Source of the DNA: an uncultured Bacteroidales bacterium
GTDB lineage: Bacteria; Bacteroidota; Bacteroidia; Bacteroidales; P3
Length of the DNA: 14,295 nucleotides
NCBI GenBank assembly: GCA_937876865.1
Contig: CALEFF010000052.1
Span: 1 to 14,295 of the forward strand
Reading direction: 5' to 3'
Part shown: in pieces, positions 1-7,261 of the stretch
How the letters are laid out: each line of letters starts with the position of its first letter
Position numbering within the stretch: position 1 is the first letter of the stretch
Program-made: the position numbers and the translations under genes
Notes under the pieces: generated by a model
What the model saw: the letters and a program-made list of their open reading frames with translations, nothing else
Told to the model about the DNA's origin: nothing
Database searches by the model: none

Positions 1-177
1 TCTTTATTCGCTTTATGATTTGTAATTTAGCAGGGGAGGAATTGATTTGCAGGTCGTGTGCGAAGAAAATCAACTCTTGCAGAGTGATTCTCTATTTTGT
101 CAAAATTTTCTAATAAGTCAGATAAAAAATGCACGGAATAGTTTAGGTTTTCCGTGCATAATTTTTCTAAAAGCCAA
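1..177 (-). pseudogene. Truncated, internally deleted copy of the 143-residue protein gene at 1786-2217
   Basis: Bases 1-80 match 1800-1879 and bases 81-177 match 2092-2188, with only about six mismatches in total (for example at 56, 62, 84, 117, 171 and 172). Relative to the intact gene, 212 bp (1880-2091) are missing. The intact gene carries the hexamer TCTTGC at both deletion borders (1874-1879 and 2086-2091), and the copy keeps one (75-80), as expected for deletion between short direct repeats. Because 212 is not a multiple of three, the reading frame is broken. The copy also lacks the first ten or so codons: homology stops at 177, about 29 bp inside the equivalent start. The 3' end lies at or beyond the window edge, so the true left limit of the duplication is unknown. 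High identity implies a recent event. Confidence 0.88.
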
Positions 178-305
178 AGGACAACTTACTACGGGGAATG
201 GCAATGTTGTGAAAAGATTAAAAGAATTAGGTCAAAAGGGAATCAAATCTAAAACTAAAAAATCATTACCAACCTCTTTTGAATCATCCGATGAATAGTT
301 TTTCT
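178..305. other. Unassigned stretch between the decayed gene copy and the ATPase upstream repeats
   Basis: This stretch follows the break in homology at 177/178 and has no match elsewhere in the window. On the plus strand one frame stays open from about 171 to the TAG at 296-298 and would encode a basic, lysine-rich tail of about 40 residues (including VVKRLKELGQKGIKSKT). No ATG opens it, and its upstream part is only the antisense of the decayed gene copy. It could be the 3' remnant of a lost gene brought in with the ATPase, or chance. I do not recognise a family. Confidence 0.3.
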
Positions 306-417
306 TTGGAAAAATGACATTTTTATGATTAAAATATGTTGGAAAAATGACAAAATTGCTTATTTTTGCATTGGAAAAATGACAAAAATCATGTGGTTTT
401 GTGTTTGGAAAATGATA
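306..417 (+). repeat. Four phased copies of TTGGAAAAATGACA upstream of the ATPase gene
   Basis: Three exact copies of TTGGAAAAATGACA lie at 306-319, 339-352 and 371-384. A fourth, one base shorter and diverged at the end (TTGGAAAATGATA), lies at 405-417. Start-to-start distances are 33, 32 and 34 bp, close to three helical turns. The second copy supplies the TTG of the proposed promoter, and the third straddles the expected transcription start. The last copy ends five bases before the chosen ATG. The first and last copies also share the following TTTTATG. This arrangement could bind a regulator along one DNA face, or be the residue of a mobile-gene boundary. No other copy was seen in the window. 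Confidence 0.8.
339..368 (+). promoter_or_regulatory. Bacteroides-type promoter of the ATPase gene
   Basis: TTG at 339-341, a 19-nt spacer, then TATTTTTG at 361-368 match the Bacteroidota primary sigma factor pattern TTG-N19-TAnnTTTG. Transcription would begin near 375, giving a leader of about 48 nt to the ATG at 423. A start at the upstream in-frame TTG (366) would fall before the transcript, which supports the 423 start. Confidence 0.6.
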
Positions 418-422
418 TTTTT

Positions 423-1772
423 ATGCTGAAACGTAAGATATTTAAACAGATAGAGCATTTTTATAAAACAAGTAAAGGAGCTTTATTGGTTACAGGTGCT
501 CGTCAAATAGGCAAGACGTATTCTGTAAGAATGTTTGCAAAGAGTAATTTCAAGAGTTTTGTAGAAATTAATTTTATTGAATCACCTGATGCGGTAGGTA
601 TTTTTTCTAACGCTAAGAATTGTGATGATATTTTATTAAGATTGTCAGCTTATACTAACAAACCTCTTATAGAGGGAGATACTCTTGTGTTTTTTGATGA
701 GGTTCAAAGATGTCCTGAAATTGTTACTGCGATTAAGTTTTTGGTTGATGATGGCAGGTATCGTTATATAATGAGTGGCTCTTTGCTTGGTGTGGAATTG
801 AATGATATTAGGTCGTTTCCTGTTGGTTATATGGATATTTTGGATATGTTTCCTTTGGATTTAGAGGAGTTTATGTGGGCTGTTGGTGTTAAAAGTGAAG
901 TGATAGATGGTTTGAAGTTTGCTTTTGAGAAAAAGATTCCTATTGATGATTTTGTACATAAAAAAATGATGGAGGTGTTTAGGCTTTATCTTATTGTGGG
1001 AGGAATGCCTGCTTCTGTGATGTCGTATCTGAAAAATAATAATCTTCAAGATGTTATGCTTACTCAAAGGGAGATTATAAAGCTTTATAGAAAGGATATT
1101 TCTCAGTATGATGATGAAAGAAAATTGAGTATTAAGGAGGTGTTTGATCTAATTCCTTCTGAACTTAATTCTAAGTGCAAGAGGTTTATTGTTAAGAATA
1201 TTGACAAGAATGCGAGGGCAGAAAGATATAAAGAGGAGTTTGTTTGGTTGAAAGATGCTGGTGTAGCAATTCCTATTTTTAATATAGAGGAGCCTAAACT
1301 GCCTTTGATGTTGGCAAGTTCAAGAAACTTGTTTAAATTGTTTTCTAATGATGTTGGTTTATTAGCTTGCCAATATTCTGATGGGATACAACTAAGAATA
1401 TTAACAGGAGATGATAATATCAATTTTGGTTCTATTTATGAAAATGTAGTTGCTCAGGAATTGTATGCTCATGGTTTTGAGGGTTTGTACTATTATAATA
1501 GTAAGAAAATGGGCGAACTTGATTTTGTCGTAGAGATAAATGGAAGAGTTTTGCCGATAGAGGTAAAGTCTGGTAAGAATTATCAAAGGCATCGTGCTTT
1601 AAATAATGTGCTTACTTGTGATGAGTATAATATTGTTGAGGCTATCGTTTTTTGTAATGATAATGTATCTGTTGTTGGCAAGGTTGTGTATTACCCTATT
1701 TATTTTATGATGTTTTTGTATAAAGAGATAATACCTGATGTTAAATTTTCTTTGGATTTAAAAGGACTATAA
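423..1772 (+). CDS. AAA ATPase with C-terminal DUF4143 / PD-(D/E)XK nuclease-like domain
   Basis: A 449-residue protein of the ATP-binding family with an N-terminal AAA_14-type P-loop domain and a C-terminal DUF4143 domain. Walker A is GARQIGKT at residues 25-32 and Walker B is LVFFDE at 88-93, followed by the family's QRCPE. A sensor-like MSGSLLG strand follows. Near the C terminus, a glutamate-rich helix (E340, E346), D367 in GELDFVV and E380/K382 in LPIEVKSGK form a complete PD-(D/E)XK nuclease-like signature. No membrane segment or signal peptide is seen, so it should be cytoplasmic. The family is common, often multi-copy and sporadically distributed in Bacteroidota and archaea; its biological role is not established. 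An in-frame TTG at 366 would add 19 residues but precedes the predicted transcription start. The gene is isolated, preceded by four phased repeats and a decayed duplicate of its right-hand neighbour, which suggests a mobile or rearranged locus. Confidence 0.9.
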   Translation: MLKRKIFKQIEHFYKTSKGALLVTGARQIGKTYSVRMFAKSNFKSFVEINFIESPDAVGIFSNAKNCDDILLRLSAYTNKPLIEGDTLVFFDEVQRCPEIVTAIKFLVDDGRYRYIMSGSLLGVELNDIRSFPVGYMDILDMFPLDLEEFMWAVGVKSEVIDGLKFAFEKKIPIDDFVHKKMMEVFRLYLIVGGMPASVMSYLKNNNLQDVMLTQREIIKLYRKDISQYDDERKLSIKEVFDLIPSELNSKCKRFIVKNIDKNARAERYKEEFVWLKDAGVAIPIFNIEEPKLPLMLASSRNLFKLFSNDVGLLACQYSDGIQLRILTGDDNINFGSIYENVVAQELYAHGFEGLYYYNSKKMGELDFVVEINGRVLPIEVKSGKNYQRHRALNNVLTCDEYNIVEAIVFCNDNVSVVGKVVYYPIYFMMFLYKEIIPDVKFSLDLKGL

Positions 1773-1800
1773 TCGTTATTTGTTATTACGATAGTCTTTT
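1760..1800. terminator. Imperfect hairpin between convergent ATPase and 143-residue protein genes
   Basis: AAAAGGACTAT (1760-1770) pairs with ATAGTCTTTT (1791-1800) with one bulged G, and TCGT/ACGA can pair inside. On the plus strand the right arm leads into TTTTCTTTATT; on the minus strand the structure runs into TTTTAAAT. The arms overlap the ends of both reading frames, so this is probably a weak bidirectional terminator for the convergent genes. Confidence 0.5.
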
Positions 1801-2217
1801 CTTTATTCGCTTTATGATTTGTAATTTAGCAGGGGAGGAATTGATTTGCAGGTCTTGTGCAAAGAAAATCAACTCTTGCTTTATCCACTCTTCTTCTTGT
1901 GAGTAGTAAAGCAAGATTTCTACCAACCACATTAAGAGTGAAACTTGTGTTTTTTCATTAAGCAAATGAATAAAGCAGGTCTCTATTAGTTTTTCTTTGT
2001 TGCAATTGTCTATTATCTCGGAAATTTCGTTTGAAAGTTTACTTTTGTTTTTTAGGGTTAAAGCAATGATTTTGCAAAGCGAACGTCTTGCAGAATGATT
2101 CTCTATTTTGTCAAAATTTTCTAATAAATCAGATAAAAAATGCACGGAATAGTTTAGGTTTTCCGTGCATAATTTTTCTAATTGCCAAGCTTGATGAAAA
2201 GAAAGCTTCTCTATCAT
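1786..2217 (-). CDS. Hypothetical helical protein, 143 residues
   Basis: I do not recognise a named family. The protein is soluble-looking, with no signal peptide or membrane segment, and appears almost entirely alpha-helical: amphipathic stretches rich in Leu, Ile, Glu and Lys alternate with short turns, as in HEAT-like helical repeats. It starts four bases after the stop of the outer-membrane protein gene and is the last gene of the TPR / beta-barrel operon, so its expression should be tied to theirs. A recently duplicated, 212-bp-deleted copy lies at 1-177 on the other side of the ATPase gene. It may act in the cytoplasm as a partner or regulator of the operon's envelope proteins, but nothing in the sequence shows a catalytic site. 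That it is a real gene is fairly sure; its function is unknown. Confidence 0.75.
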   Translation of the reverse strand: MIEKLSFHQAWQLEKLCTENLNYSVHFLSDLLENFDKIENHSARRSLCKIIALTLKNKSKLSNEISEIIDNCNKEKLIETCFIHLLNEKTQVSLLMWLVEILLYYSQEEEWIKQELIFFAQDLQINSSPAKLQIIKRIKKRLS

Positions 2218-2221
2218 TTTT

Positions 2222-3916
2222 TTAGAAAGCGTATTTTGCTCCTGCCATTAAGACTATGCGTTGTGAAGGATAGTTGTAGTAGTTGTAATAGCGTTGATAA
2301 GCAATATTATTCAATTCAATAAAGAATGAAAGTTTTGTGTTGTAGTTGTAATTTGCTGCAAGGTTTATGTCAATCTTGCTTTTTAATTCTTCAACCTCAC
2401 CCTCAGGATTCAAACACTTTACTTTGCTTTGGAAACTTGGTACAAAACTAATGCTAAACTTATCGTTTGCGTTGTATCTAAACAATAAATTTGCTTTAAA
2501 GGCTGGTTTGTACCAAGCAAATTCAAGGTTTGTTGTTTTTATGTTTTGATACAATAGATTTAGACTTAAATCTATCTTTTTGTCTATTTGATATGCTAGG
2601 TCAAGTTGTGCGTATGTTGTTTTTGTGTTATCATATACTAATGTAAACATATTGTTTAGACCTGCATTTTTAGCAAGTGTAAAGAAATAGTCATTATTTC
2701 CCATTTTGTAACCTCCTTTTAGGGAAAGAAGTATGTTGCTTTTTGTTATGAAGTAAACTTTTGCAAAAATATCCATTTGATTGTTGCTTTCTATTTTTGC
2801 AAGAGGTGAAAGATAAGGGTTTTCTATTCTTAGATAATTAAGAGTAGGGAAATCAAAGTTGCTTACTATTCCTGCTTTTATTTTGATGAGGTTGGCAAGT
2901 GTTGGGATTTCTACAACGGCTGAGGGTGAGGGTAATATTTGAAATTCTTTTCTATCTCCAAAGGTTGGAACAAAGTCAAGAGCAACATTTAGTTTGAAAT
3001 CTTTTATTTTTAAGTTGACATAGGGCTTTATATCAACGCTTCCATTATTGTTGTCAAATGATAGAGGAAGCATTTCATTATAGAATAATGCTAAGTCTTT
3101 TGGATCGTATCCTCCAAAAGAGTGTTTGTAATTTATATTAAGACCTATGTTTTGTTTGTCGCTATCTAAGAATATGAAGTTTTTGTGTAAGTCACCAGAA
3201 ACAGCAAGATGTGTTTCTTTTCTGCCCCATTTGTTGAATGTGTGATTGATTGCAAAATCCAAAGAGTTGTGTAATGAGGAGTTTTCTCGGTATATGCTTT
3301 GGTATTTAACGAATCCGCCTACGTTATGATAGGGAGCGATATATGTTTTTTTGTCTATATCCATGCTATCAAGGAATCCGTAAAAATATTGACGTTGATG
3401 ATTGTATGTTAGGCCAGCATCTAAAAAGAAATTCTTCCATATTTTTTTTGCATAAAAGGTTAAATCGTTGTTTGCAAAGGTTGAATTTCCGTAATCTTTG
3501 ATTTGTCCTAATGAAGAATTATGTCTATAATGTGTAGAGTAGATAAAATCTTTTGAACGAGTTTGTGTGTAAGATAAATCTAATAAAGAGGTAAAGTAAG
3601 TCCCGATTCCTGCTTTTATATGTGAGTTATAGAGTTTTGAAAGAGGCTCTCCTTTAACTTTTGCTGGTTTTATTTTCTCAAAAACCATTGTTGTAGGGAA
3701 TTGTTTTGTTGTCTTCTCGTACTGAAATGGTGGAATTTCAAATTTTGTTTCGTAAGTCTGTGGCTTATCGTTTATTTTATATGCTTCATTCACCACAGGG
3801 TCAAAAATTGTCCTTACTATAATATCTTCATTGTAAACACTCTCAGTGTTTTCTTGCGAAAATGATAAATGACTTATGCTTAACGTTACAAATAATGTTA
3901 AAATATATTTTTTCAT
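2222..3916 (-). CDS. Outer-membrane beta-barrel protein, TonB-receptor-like, plugless
   Basis: A 564-residue protein with a signal peptide (MKKYILTLFVTLSISHLSFS, cut near residue 20). A short periplasmic stretch follows, with FDPVVNEAYKINDKP and a proline-rich segment. From about residue 95 to the end it shows many amphipathic beta-strands with alternating aromatic residues, ending in MAGAKYAF. The terminal phenylalanine is the usual outer-membrane barrel insertion signal. The length and strand pattern resemble the barrel of TonB-dependent receptors, but the N-terminal region is too short for a standard plug domain and no carboxypeptidase-like domain is seen. The start lies two bases after the stop of the large TPR gene, indicating translational coupling. 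A TPR protein of about 1000 residues beside a barrel of about 570 is an arrangement I recall from other Bacteroidota, but its function is not known to me. It could form a periplasm/outer-membrane complex with its partner. Confidence 0.85.
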   Translation of the reverse strand: MKKYILTLFVTLSISHLSFSQENTESVYNEDIIVRTIFDPVVNEAYKINDKPQTYETKFEIPPFQYEKTTKQFPTTMVFEKIKPAKVKGEPLSKLYNSHIKAGIGTYFTSLLDLSYTQTRSKDFIYSTHYRHNSSLGQIKDYGNSTFANNDLTFYAKKIWKNFFLDAGLTYNHQRQYFYGFLDSMDIDKKTYIAPYHNVGGFVKYQSIYRENSSLHNSLDFAINHTFNKWGRKETHLAVSGDLHKNFIFLDSDKQNIGLNINYKHSFGGYDPKDLALFYNEMLPLSFDNNNGSVDIKPYVNLKIKDFKLNVALDFVPTFGDRKEFQILPSPSAVVEIPTLANLIKIKAGIVSNFDFPTLNYLRIENPYLSPLAKIESNNQMDIFAKVYFITKSNILLSLKGGYKMGNNDYFFTLAKNAGLNNMFTLVYDNTKTTYAQLDLAYQIDKKIDLSLNLLYQNIKTTNLEFAWYKPAFKANLLFRYNANDKFSISFVPSFQSKVKCLNPEGEVEELKSKIDINLAANYNYNTKLSFFIELNNIAYQRYYNYYNYPSQRIVLMAGAKYAF

Positions 3917-3918
3917 AC

Positions 3919-6900
3919 CTATTTATTTTCAATTATTATTTCATCTACTGCTTCTTTTTGCTCTTGTAGTTTTTGCTCTTGGAGTTTTTGCTCTTCTGTG
4001 TGTTTGTTATTGATTTCATCAAGTTTGTTTTGAGCCTCATTTATAATCGATTGATCTCCTTCATAATTGTCTATGATGCTTTGAAGAGTCTGTTTGGCTT
4101 GTATTTTATTGCCTCGTTGTTTGAAAATATCAGCCCAAAGAATGAAAGCTTTGGCTAACCAAAATTCACTGCTTGGATTACTTGTAATTTCTAAGATAAT
4201 TTTCTCAGATTCTTCTAAATTGCCATTGTTGTATTGGATTTCTGCAAGTGTATATTGGGCTTCTGAGGCGTATTCAGTGTTTTTGGCGGAGGTAAGTTTC
4301 TTAAATTCTTCTATTGCTTGACCTGAGTTGGCATTTTTCAAAAGAGATTTTGCTAAATAGTAAGATGCTTTTTCTGAAATATTTTCATCGGTTTTTTCAA
4401 GAGAGAGAATCTTATTTGAAACAATGATTGTTGAATCAAATTTATTCAATAGGTAATAGCATTCCATTTCTCCTAAAAGTGCTTGAAGTTTATGGTTGCT
4501 TATTTCGGCAGTTTGTTCAAGCAAACAAAATTCTTGAAGTGCTGTTTCGTAGTTATTGTTTTCAAAGTTTAGATTTGCAGCCTTTAAAATGGCTTTTTCT
4601 GTAAATTCGTTTTTAGGTTTGCTAATTATGTTTTCGTATGCTTGTAATGCTTCTTGCTTTTGAGCGTTTTTCATCAAACAATCTGCCAAATAATAATTAG
4701 CAGAGGCATAGAAAGCACCATCGGGATATTTTGAAATATAGTCTTTAAATCCGTTTATGGCTTTTTGGCAATCACCATTCATATATTGATTTTCTATTGC
4801 TTGATAACTAATAGAATCTTGTTCGGTTTGAGTGATTTCAGCCTCTGGAATTTTCTTTGTATATGCAATAAATTCATCTACATTGTTTGATTCAATGTAA
4901 ATTGTTTTGATATTGTTTAAGGCAGATTTTGCTTCCTCTGTACCTGGGTAAGTTTCCACAACTTTCTTTAAATGAATTAGTGCATCTTTTTCTTTGCCCA
5001 TATTGTAGTAAATCATACCTATTTTTGCATATGAGTCTTTTGCATGTATTGATTGTGGGTAATTTTTTGTGATTTCGGTATATAGTTCAAGTGATTTAGG
5101 ATATAAGTCAAGTGTTAAGTAAGAATTCGCTAATTCATACTTAATGCTTGCTACATAATTACTTTTTGGGAATTGAGATAATGCAGATTCTAAAATGCTA
5201 ATCTTTCTATCGTAGTTTCCTAATGCACCATACGCCATTCCTTTTTGATAACTTGCGTAGTCAGCGTCTAATTTATTTTGTGTAATCACATAATCATATT
5301 CTTTAATAGCGTTTTGGAAATCTTTATTCATATATAAACAATCGGCATATCTACATTTAGCATCAATTTTCATTGTTTCATTTTGTGCTGTTTCGCATTT
5401 CTTGAAATATTCTTTTGCTTTGGAGTATTTTTTTTGCTTGAAAAGGTTATACCCCATTGTGTAGTTGGCTTGAATGTAATAAATATTGGAATTAGAGCCT
5501 GTTGTAGAGAAGAATTTTTCAAGATTGTTGATTGAAAGTGAATAATTCTCCATTTGATAGTAAGATTCGCCTTTTAAATAATAGGCAATAGCTGTAATTT
5601 CGTTTGAATGGGCTTGTGATAATGATTTGTCAAGATAAATTATTGCTTCATCAAGTTTGTTTTCGTTGAAACACTCAATTGCTCTGTTTAAACAAATTCT
5701 TTGATATGCTTGATTGATAACTTTATTGCGTTCTGTCATTTGCTCAATCATTTCAATAGCATCACGATAGTTTTGTGTGTTTCCGTAAAGTTGTGCAAGA
5801 TATTCTTTAGCCTCATTTGTGCTTTCTGATTTTGGGAATAATTCTATGTAAGTCTGAAAGGCCTTTATAGATTCGTTAAAAGCAGAGTTGGTTTCGTAAG
5901 AAAGTTTTGCATAATTCAACAATGATTTTTCTTTAATCTTTTTATCATAGTCATATTTATATGCCTCCTTAAACATAGACTTTGCAGAAATTTTATCATT
6001 TAGTTGAAGATAACAAATTCCTAAATGATAAAGTGCGTTTTGCGAAAGAGAATCTTCGTTATTTCCTGCTTTTTCTAAATATGTCTTTGCTCTATCGTAT
6101 TGTTTTTCTTCTAAAAGTGTGAATCCTAATAGATAGTAATCTTGAGGGGTTGCAACGTTTGGTTCTTGTACTGATTTTTCAAGGTAAGGTATTGCTTCGC
6201 TATAACGACCAAGTTTATAGTAAGCATCTCCTAACATTTTATTGAGTTCAGAACTGTTTTTAGATTTTGAACTATTTGAAAGGTCAGAGGCAATTGCAAT
6301 TAACTCTTCGTATTTATTTTCTTTATAGTATATTTGTGCTATATAGTAAGGAACAATCTTTCCAAAATTTTTCTCATTTTTTAAAGAAAGAAACTCTTTT
6401 AAGGCTTTGTTGTAGTCATGCTCTTCATAAAGAATGTGAGCATAGAAATAAGTTGCTGCAACAGCATATTTACTTCTTGCATCTTTTACCTTCATAAAAC
6501 AAGTCTTTGCATTATCGTAGTCATTCTGCATAAATTGGCAGTGTCCCCTCTTGTAGTAATATTCATACTTTGTGTTTTGAGGTAAAGTCTTAGTGTCAAT
6601 TTGAGAATATATTGATTCGGCTTTCGCAAACTCTTGATTCCTTACGTAATGATTGGCTAAAAGAAATTTTGCATCGTTTAACCTATGGCTTTCTTTGAAA
6701 GAATTGATGAAATCTAAAAGAAGTTTATCTGTATCGTTGTTCATCATTTCATAAGCACAGGATGCTTGAAAGAAATAAGCATCTTCTAACGATAAATTAT
6801 AGTTTGCCTTGTGTTTTTCAATGTATGAAGAAAATTGTTCAAAACTTAAAGAATAGTTTTTACTATTATAATTTTCATAAGCCTGCTTTAAATCATCAGT

Positions 6901-6990
6901 TTTTTTTATCTCTGTTTTTTGAGCAGGTAGAATAAAAGGTATTAAAAATAAATTCGTTAAGACAATCAGTGTTTTAATGTTCTTTCTCAT
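3919..6990 (-). CDS. Large secreted tetratricopeptide-repeat protein
   Basis: A 1023-residue protein that is essentially all TPR. The start at 6990 gives MRKNIKTLIVLTNLFLIPFILPAQ, a good signal peptide; the reading frame extends upstream only to a TTG at 7011. The body carries many 34-residue-type TPR motifs (for example YYKLGRYSEAIPYLEKSVQ, LLEEKQYDRAKTYLEKAG, YYLADCLMKNAQKQEALQAY) across its length, giving a long superhelical scaffold. It ends in a charged tail with tandem KLQEQ repeats. No lipobox cysteine follows the signal region, so it should be periplasmic or associated with the outer membrane. It heads the operon with the beta-barrel gene (2-nt gap) and the helical protein gene, which points to a scaffold or chaperone role for that barrel. 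Sections resemble YbgF/BamD-type TPRs, but the length is far greater than either family. Confidence 0.88.
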   Translation of the reverse strand: MRKNIKTLIVLTNLFLIPFILPAQKTEIKKTDDLKQAYENYNSKNYSLSFEQFSSYIEKHKANYNLSLEDAYFFQASCAYEMMNNDTDKLLLDFINSFKESHRLNDAKFLLANHYVRNQEFAKAESIYSQIDTKTLPQNTKYEYYYKRGHCQFMQNDYDNAKTCFMKVKDARSKYAVAATYFYAHILYEEHDYNKALKEFLSLKNEKNFGKIVPYYIAQIYYKENKYEELIAIASDLSNSSKSKNSSELNKMLGDAYYKLGRYSEAIPYLEKSVQEPNVATPQDYYLLGFTLLEEKQYDRAKTYLEKAGNNEDSLSQNALYHLGICYLQLNDKISAKSMFKEAYKYDYDKKIKEKSLLNYAKLSYETNSAFNESIKAFQTYIELFPKSESTNEAKEYLAQLYGNTQNYRDAIEMIEQMTERNKVINQAYQRICLNRAIECFNENKLDEAIIYLDKSLSQAHSNEITAIAYYLKGESYYQMENYSLSINNLEKFFSTTGSNSNIYYIQANYTMGYNLFKQKKYSKAKEYFKKCETAQNETMKIDAKCRYADCLYMNKDFQNAIKEYDYVITQNKLDADYASYQKGMAYGALGNYDRKISILESALSQFPKSNYVASIKYELANSYLTLDLYPKSLELYTEITKNYPQSIHAKDSYAKIGMIYYNMGKEKDALIHLKKVVETYPGTEEAKSALNNIKTIYIESNNVDEFIAYTKKIPEAEITQTEQDSISYQAIENQYMNGDCQKAINGFKDYISKYPDGAFYASANYYLADCLMKNAQKQEALQAYENIISKPKNEFTEKAILKAANLNFENNNYETALQEFCLLEQTAEISNHKLQALLGEMECYYLLNKFDSTIIVSNKILSLEKTDENISEKASYYLAKSLLKNANSGQAIEEFKKLTSAKNTEYASEAQYTLAEIQYNNGNLEESEKIILEITSNPSSEFWLAKAFILWADIFKQRGNKIQAKQTLQSIIDNYEGDQSIINEAQNKLDEINNKHTEEQKLQEQKLQEQKEAVDEIIIENK
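3955..3999 (-). repeat. Three in-frame 15-bp tandem repeats in the TPR protein tail
   Basis: Units beginning TTTTTGCTCTT (plus strand) repeat at 3955-3969, 3970-3984 and 3985-3999. Read on the minus strand, they encode the charged pentapeptide series EQKLQEQKLQEQK near the C terminus. Because the unit is 15 bp, copy-number change would alter tail length without a frameshift. Confidence 0.75.
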
Positions 6991-7061
6991 TTTTATTATT
7001 GTTTTAAGCAACTAAATTACTACAAAAAAATAACATATAATAATTAGTATTCTTTTTTTTT

Positions 7062-7218
7062 TAACGTTGAAATGTTGAAAAAAGTGTATAAGTGATACAA
7101 AGCCCAAAATAATTCAAAGAAATAAAAAAATAAAACAAAGAAATAATTTGCTAATTCAAAGAAATAATTTTCTAAAACAAAGAAAAAAATACACAACTTT
7201 TTTCAAAAATTAGCGTTA
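7062..7218. repeat. Imperfect long inverted repeat enclosing an A-rich array
   Basis: TTGAAAAAAGTGTAT (7075-7089) is complementary to ATACACAACTTTTTTCAA (7189-7206), apart from three extra bases in the right arm. Further out, TAACG (7062-7066) matches CGTTA (7214-7218) at nearly equal distance. The arms enclose the 21-bp-period array. It could be a cruciform-forming regulatory structure between divergent genes, or the ends of a very small non-autonomous element. No convincing target-site duplication is visible. Confidence 0.5.
7110..7193. repeat. Four 21-bp A-rich units (alternating two types) in the divergent intergenic region
   Basis: Units start at 7110, 7131, 7152 and 7173. Units 1 and 3 begin TAATTCAAAGAAATAA; units 2 and 4 begin TAAAACAAAGAAA. 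The array is therefore also two copies of a 42-bp unit. All share the core CAAAGAAA, each spaced exactly 21 bp, about two helical turns, so the A-tracts are in phase and the DNA is expected to be curved. The array lies between the TPR operon (minus) and the rsfS operon (plus). Confidence 0.8.
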
Positions 7219-7231
7219 TTAGAATTATTCG

Positions 7232-7239
7232 TATATTTG
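7232..7239 (+). promoter_or_regulatory. Probable -7 box of the rsfS-ftsH operon
   Basis: TATATTTG fits the Bacteroidota -7 consensus TAnnTTTG and lies 22 bases before the rsfS ATG, giving a leader of about 16 nt. The -33 position (around 7210-7212) reads TTA rather than TTG, so the call rests mainly on the -7 box. Confidence 0.5.
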
Positions 7240-7261
7240 CATAATAATTTTATAAAATAGA

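Noticed and set aside
47..298. Open frame of 83 codons on the plus strand
   Set aside because: It begins at a TTG, its first half is the antisense of the decayed gene copy, and no promoter or start signal precedes it. Only its last 40 codons were kept as an unassigned stretch.
306..417. CRISPR array
   Set aside because: Repeats are 14 bp with spacers of 18-20 bp, there are only four copies, and no cas genes are near.
366..422. N-terminal extension of the ATPase from a TTG
   Set aside because: The TTG is part of the predicted -7 box, the residues come from the DNA repeats, and the ATG at 423 begins the usual MLKRK-type start.
6991..7011. N-terminal extension of the TPR protein from a TTG
   Set aside because: The ATG at 6990 directly begins a normal signal peptide.
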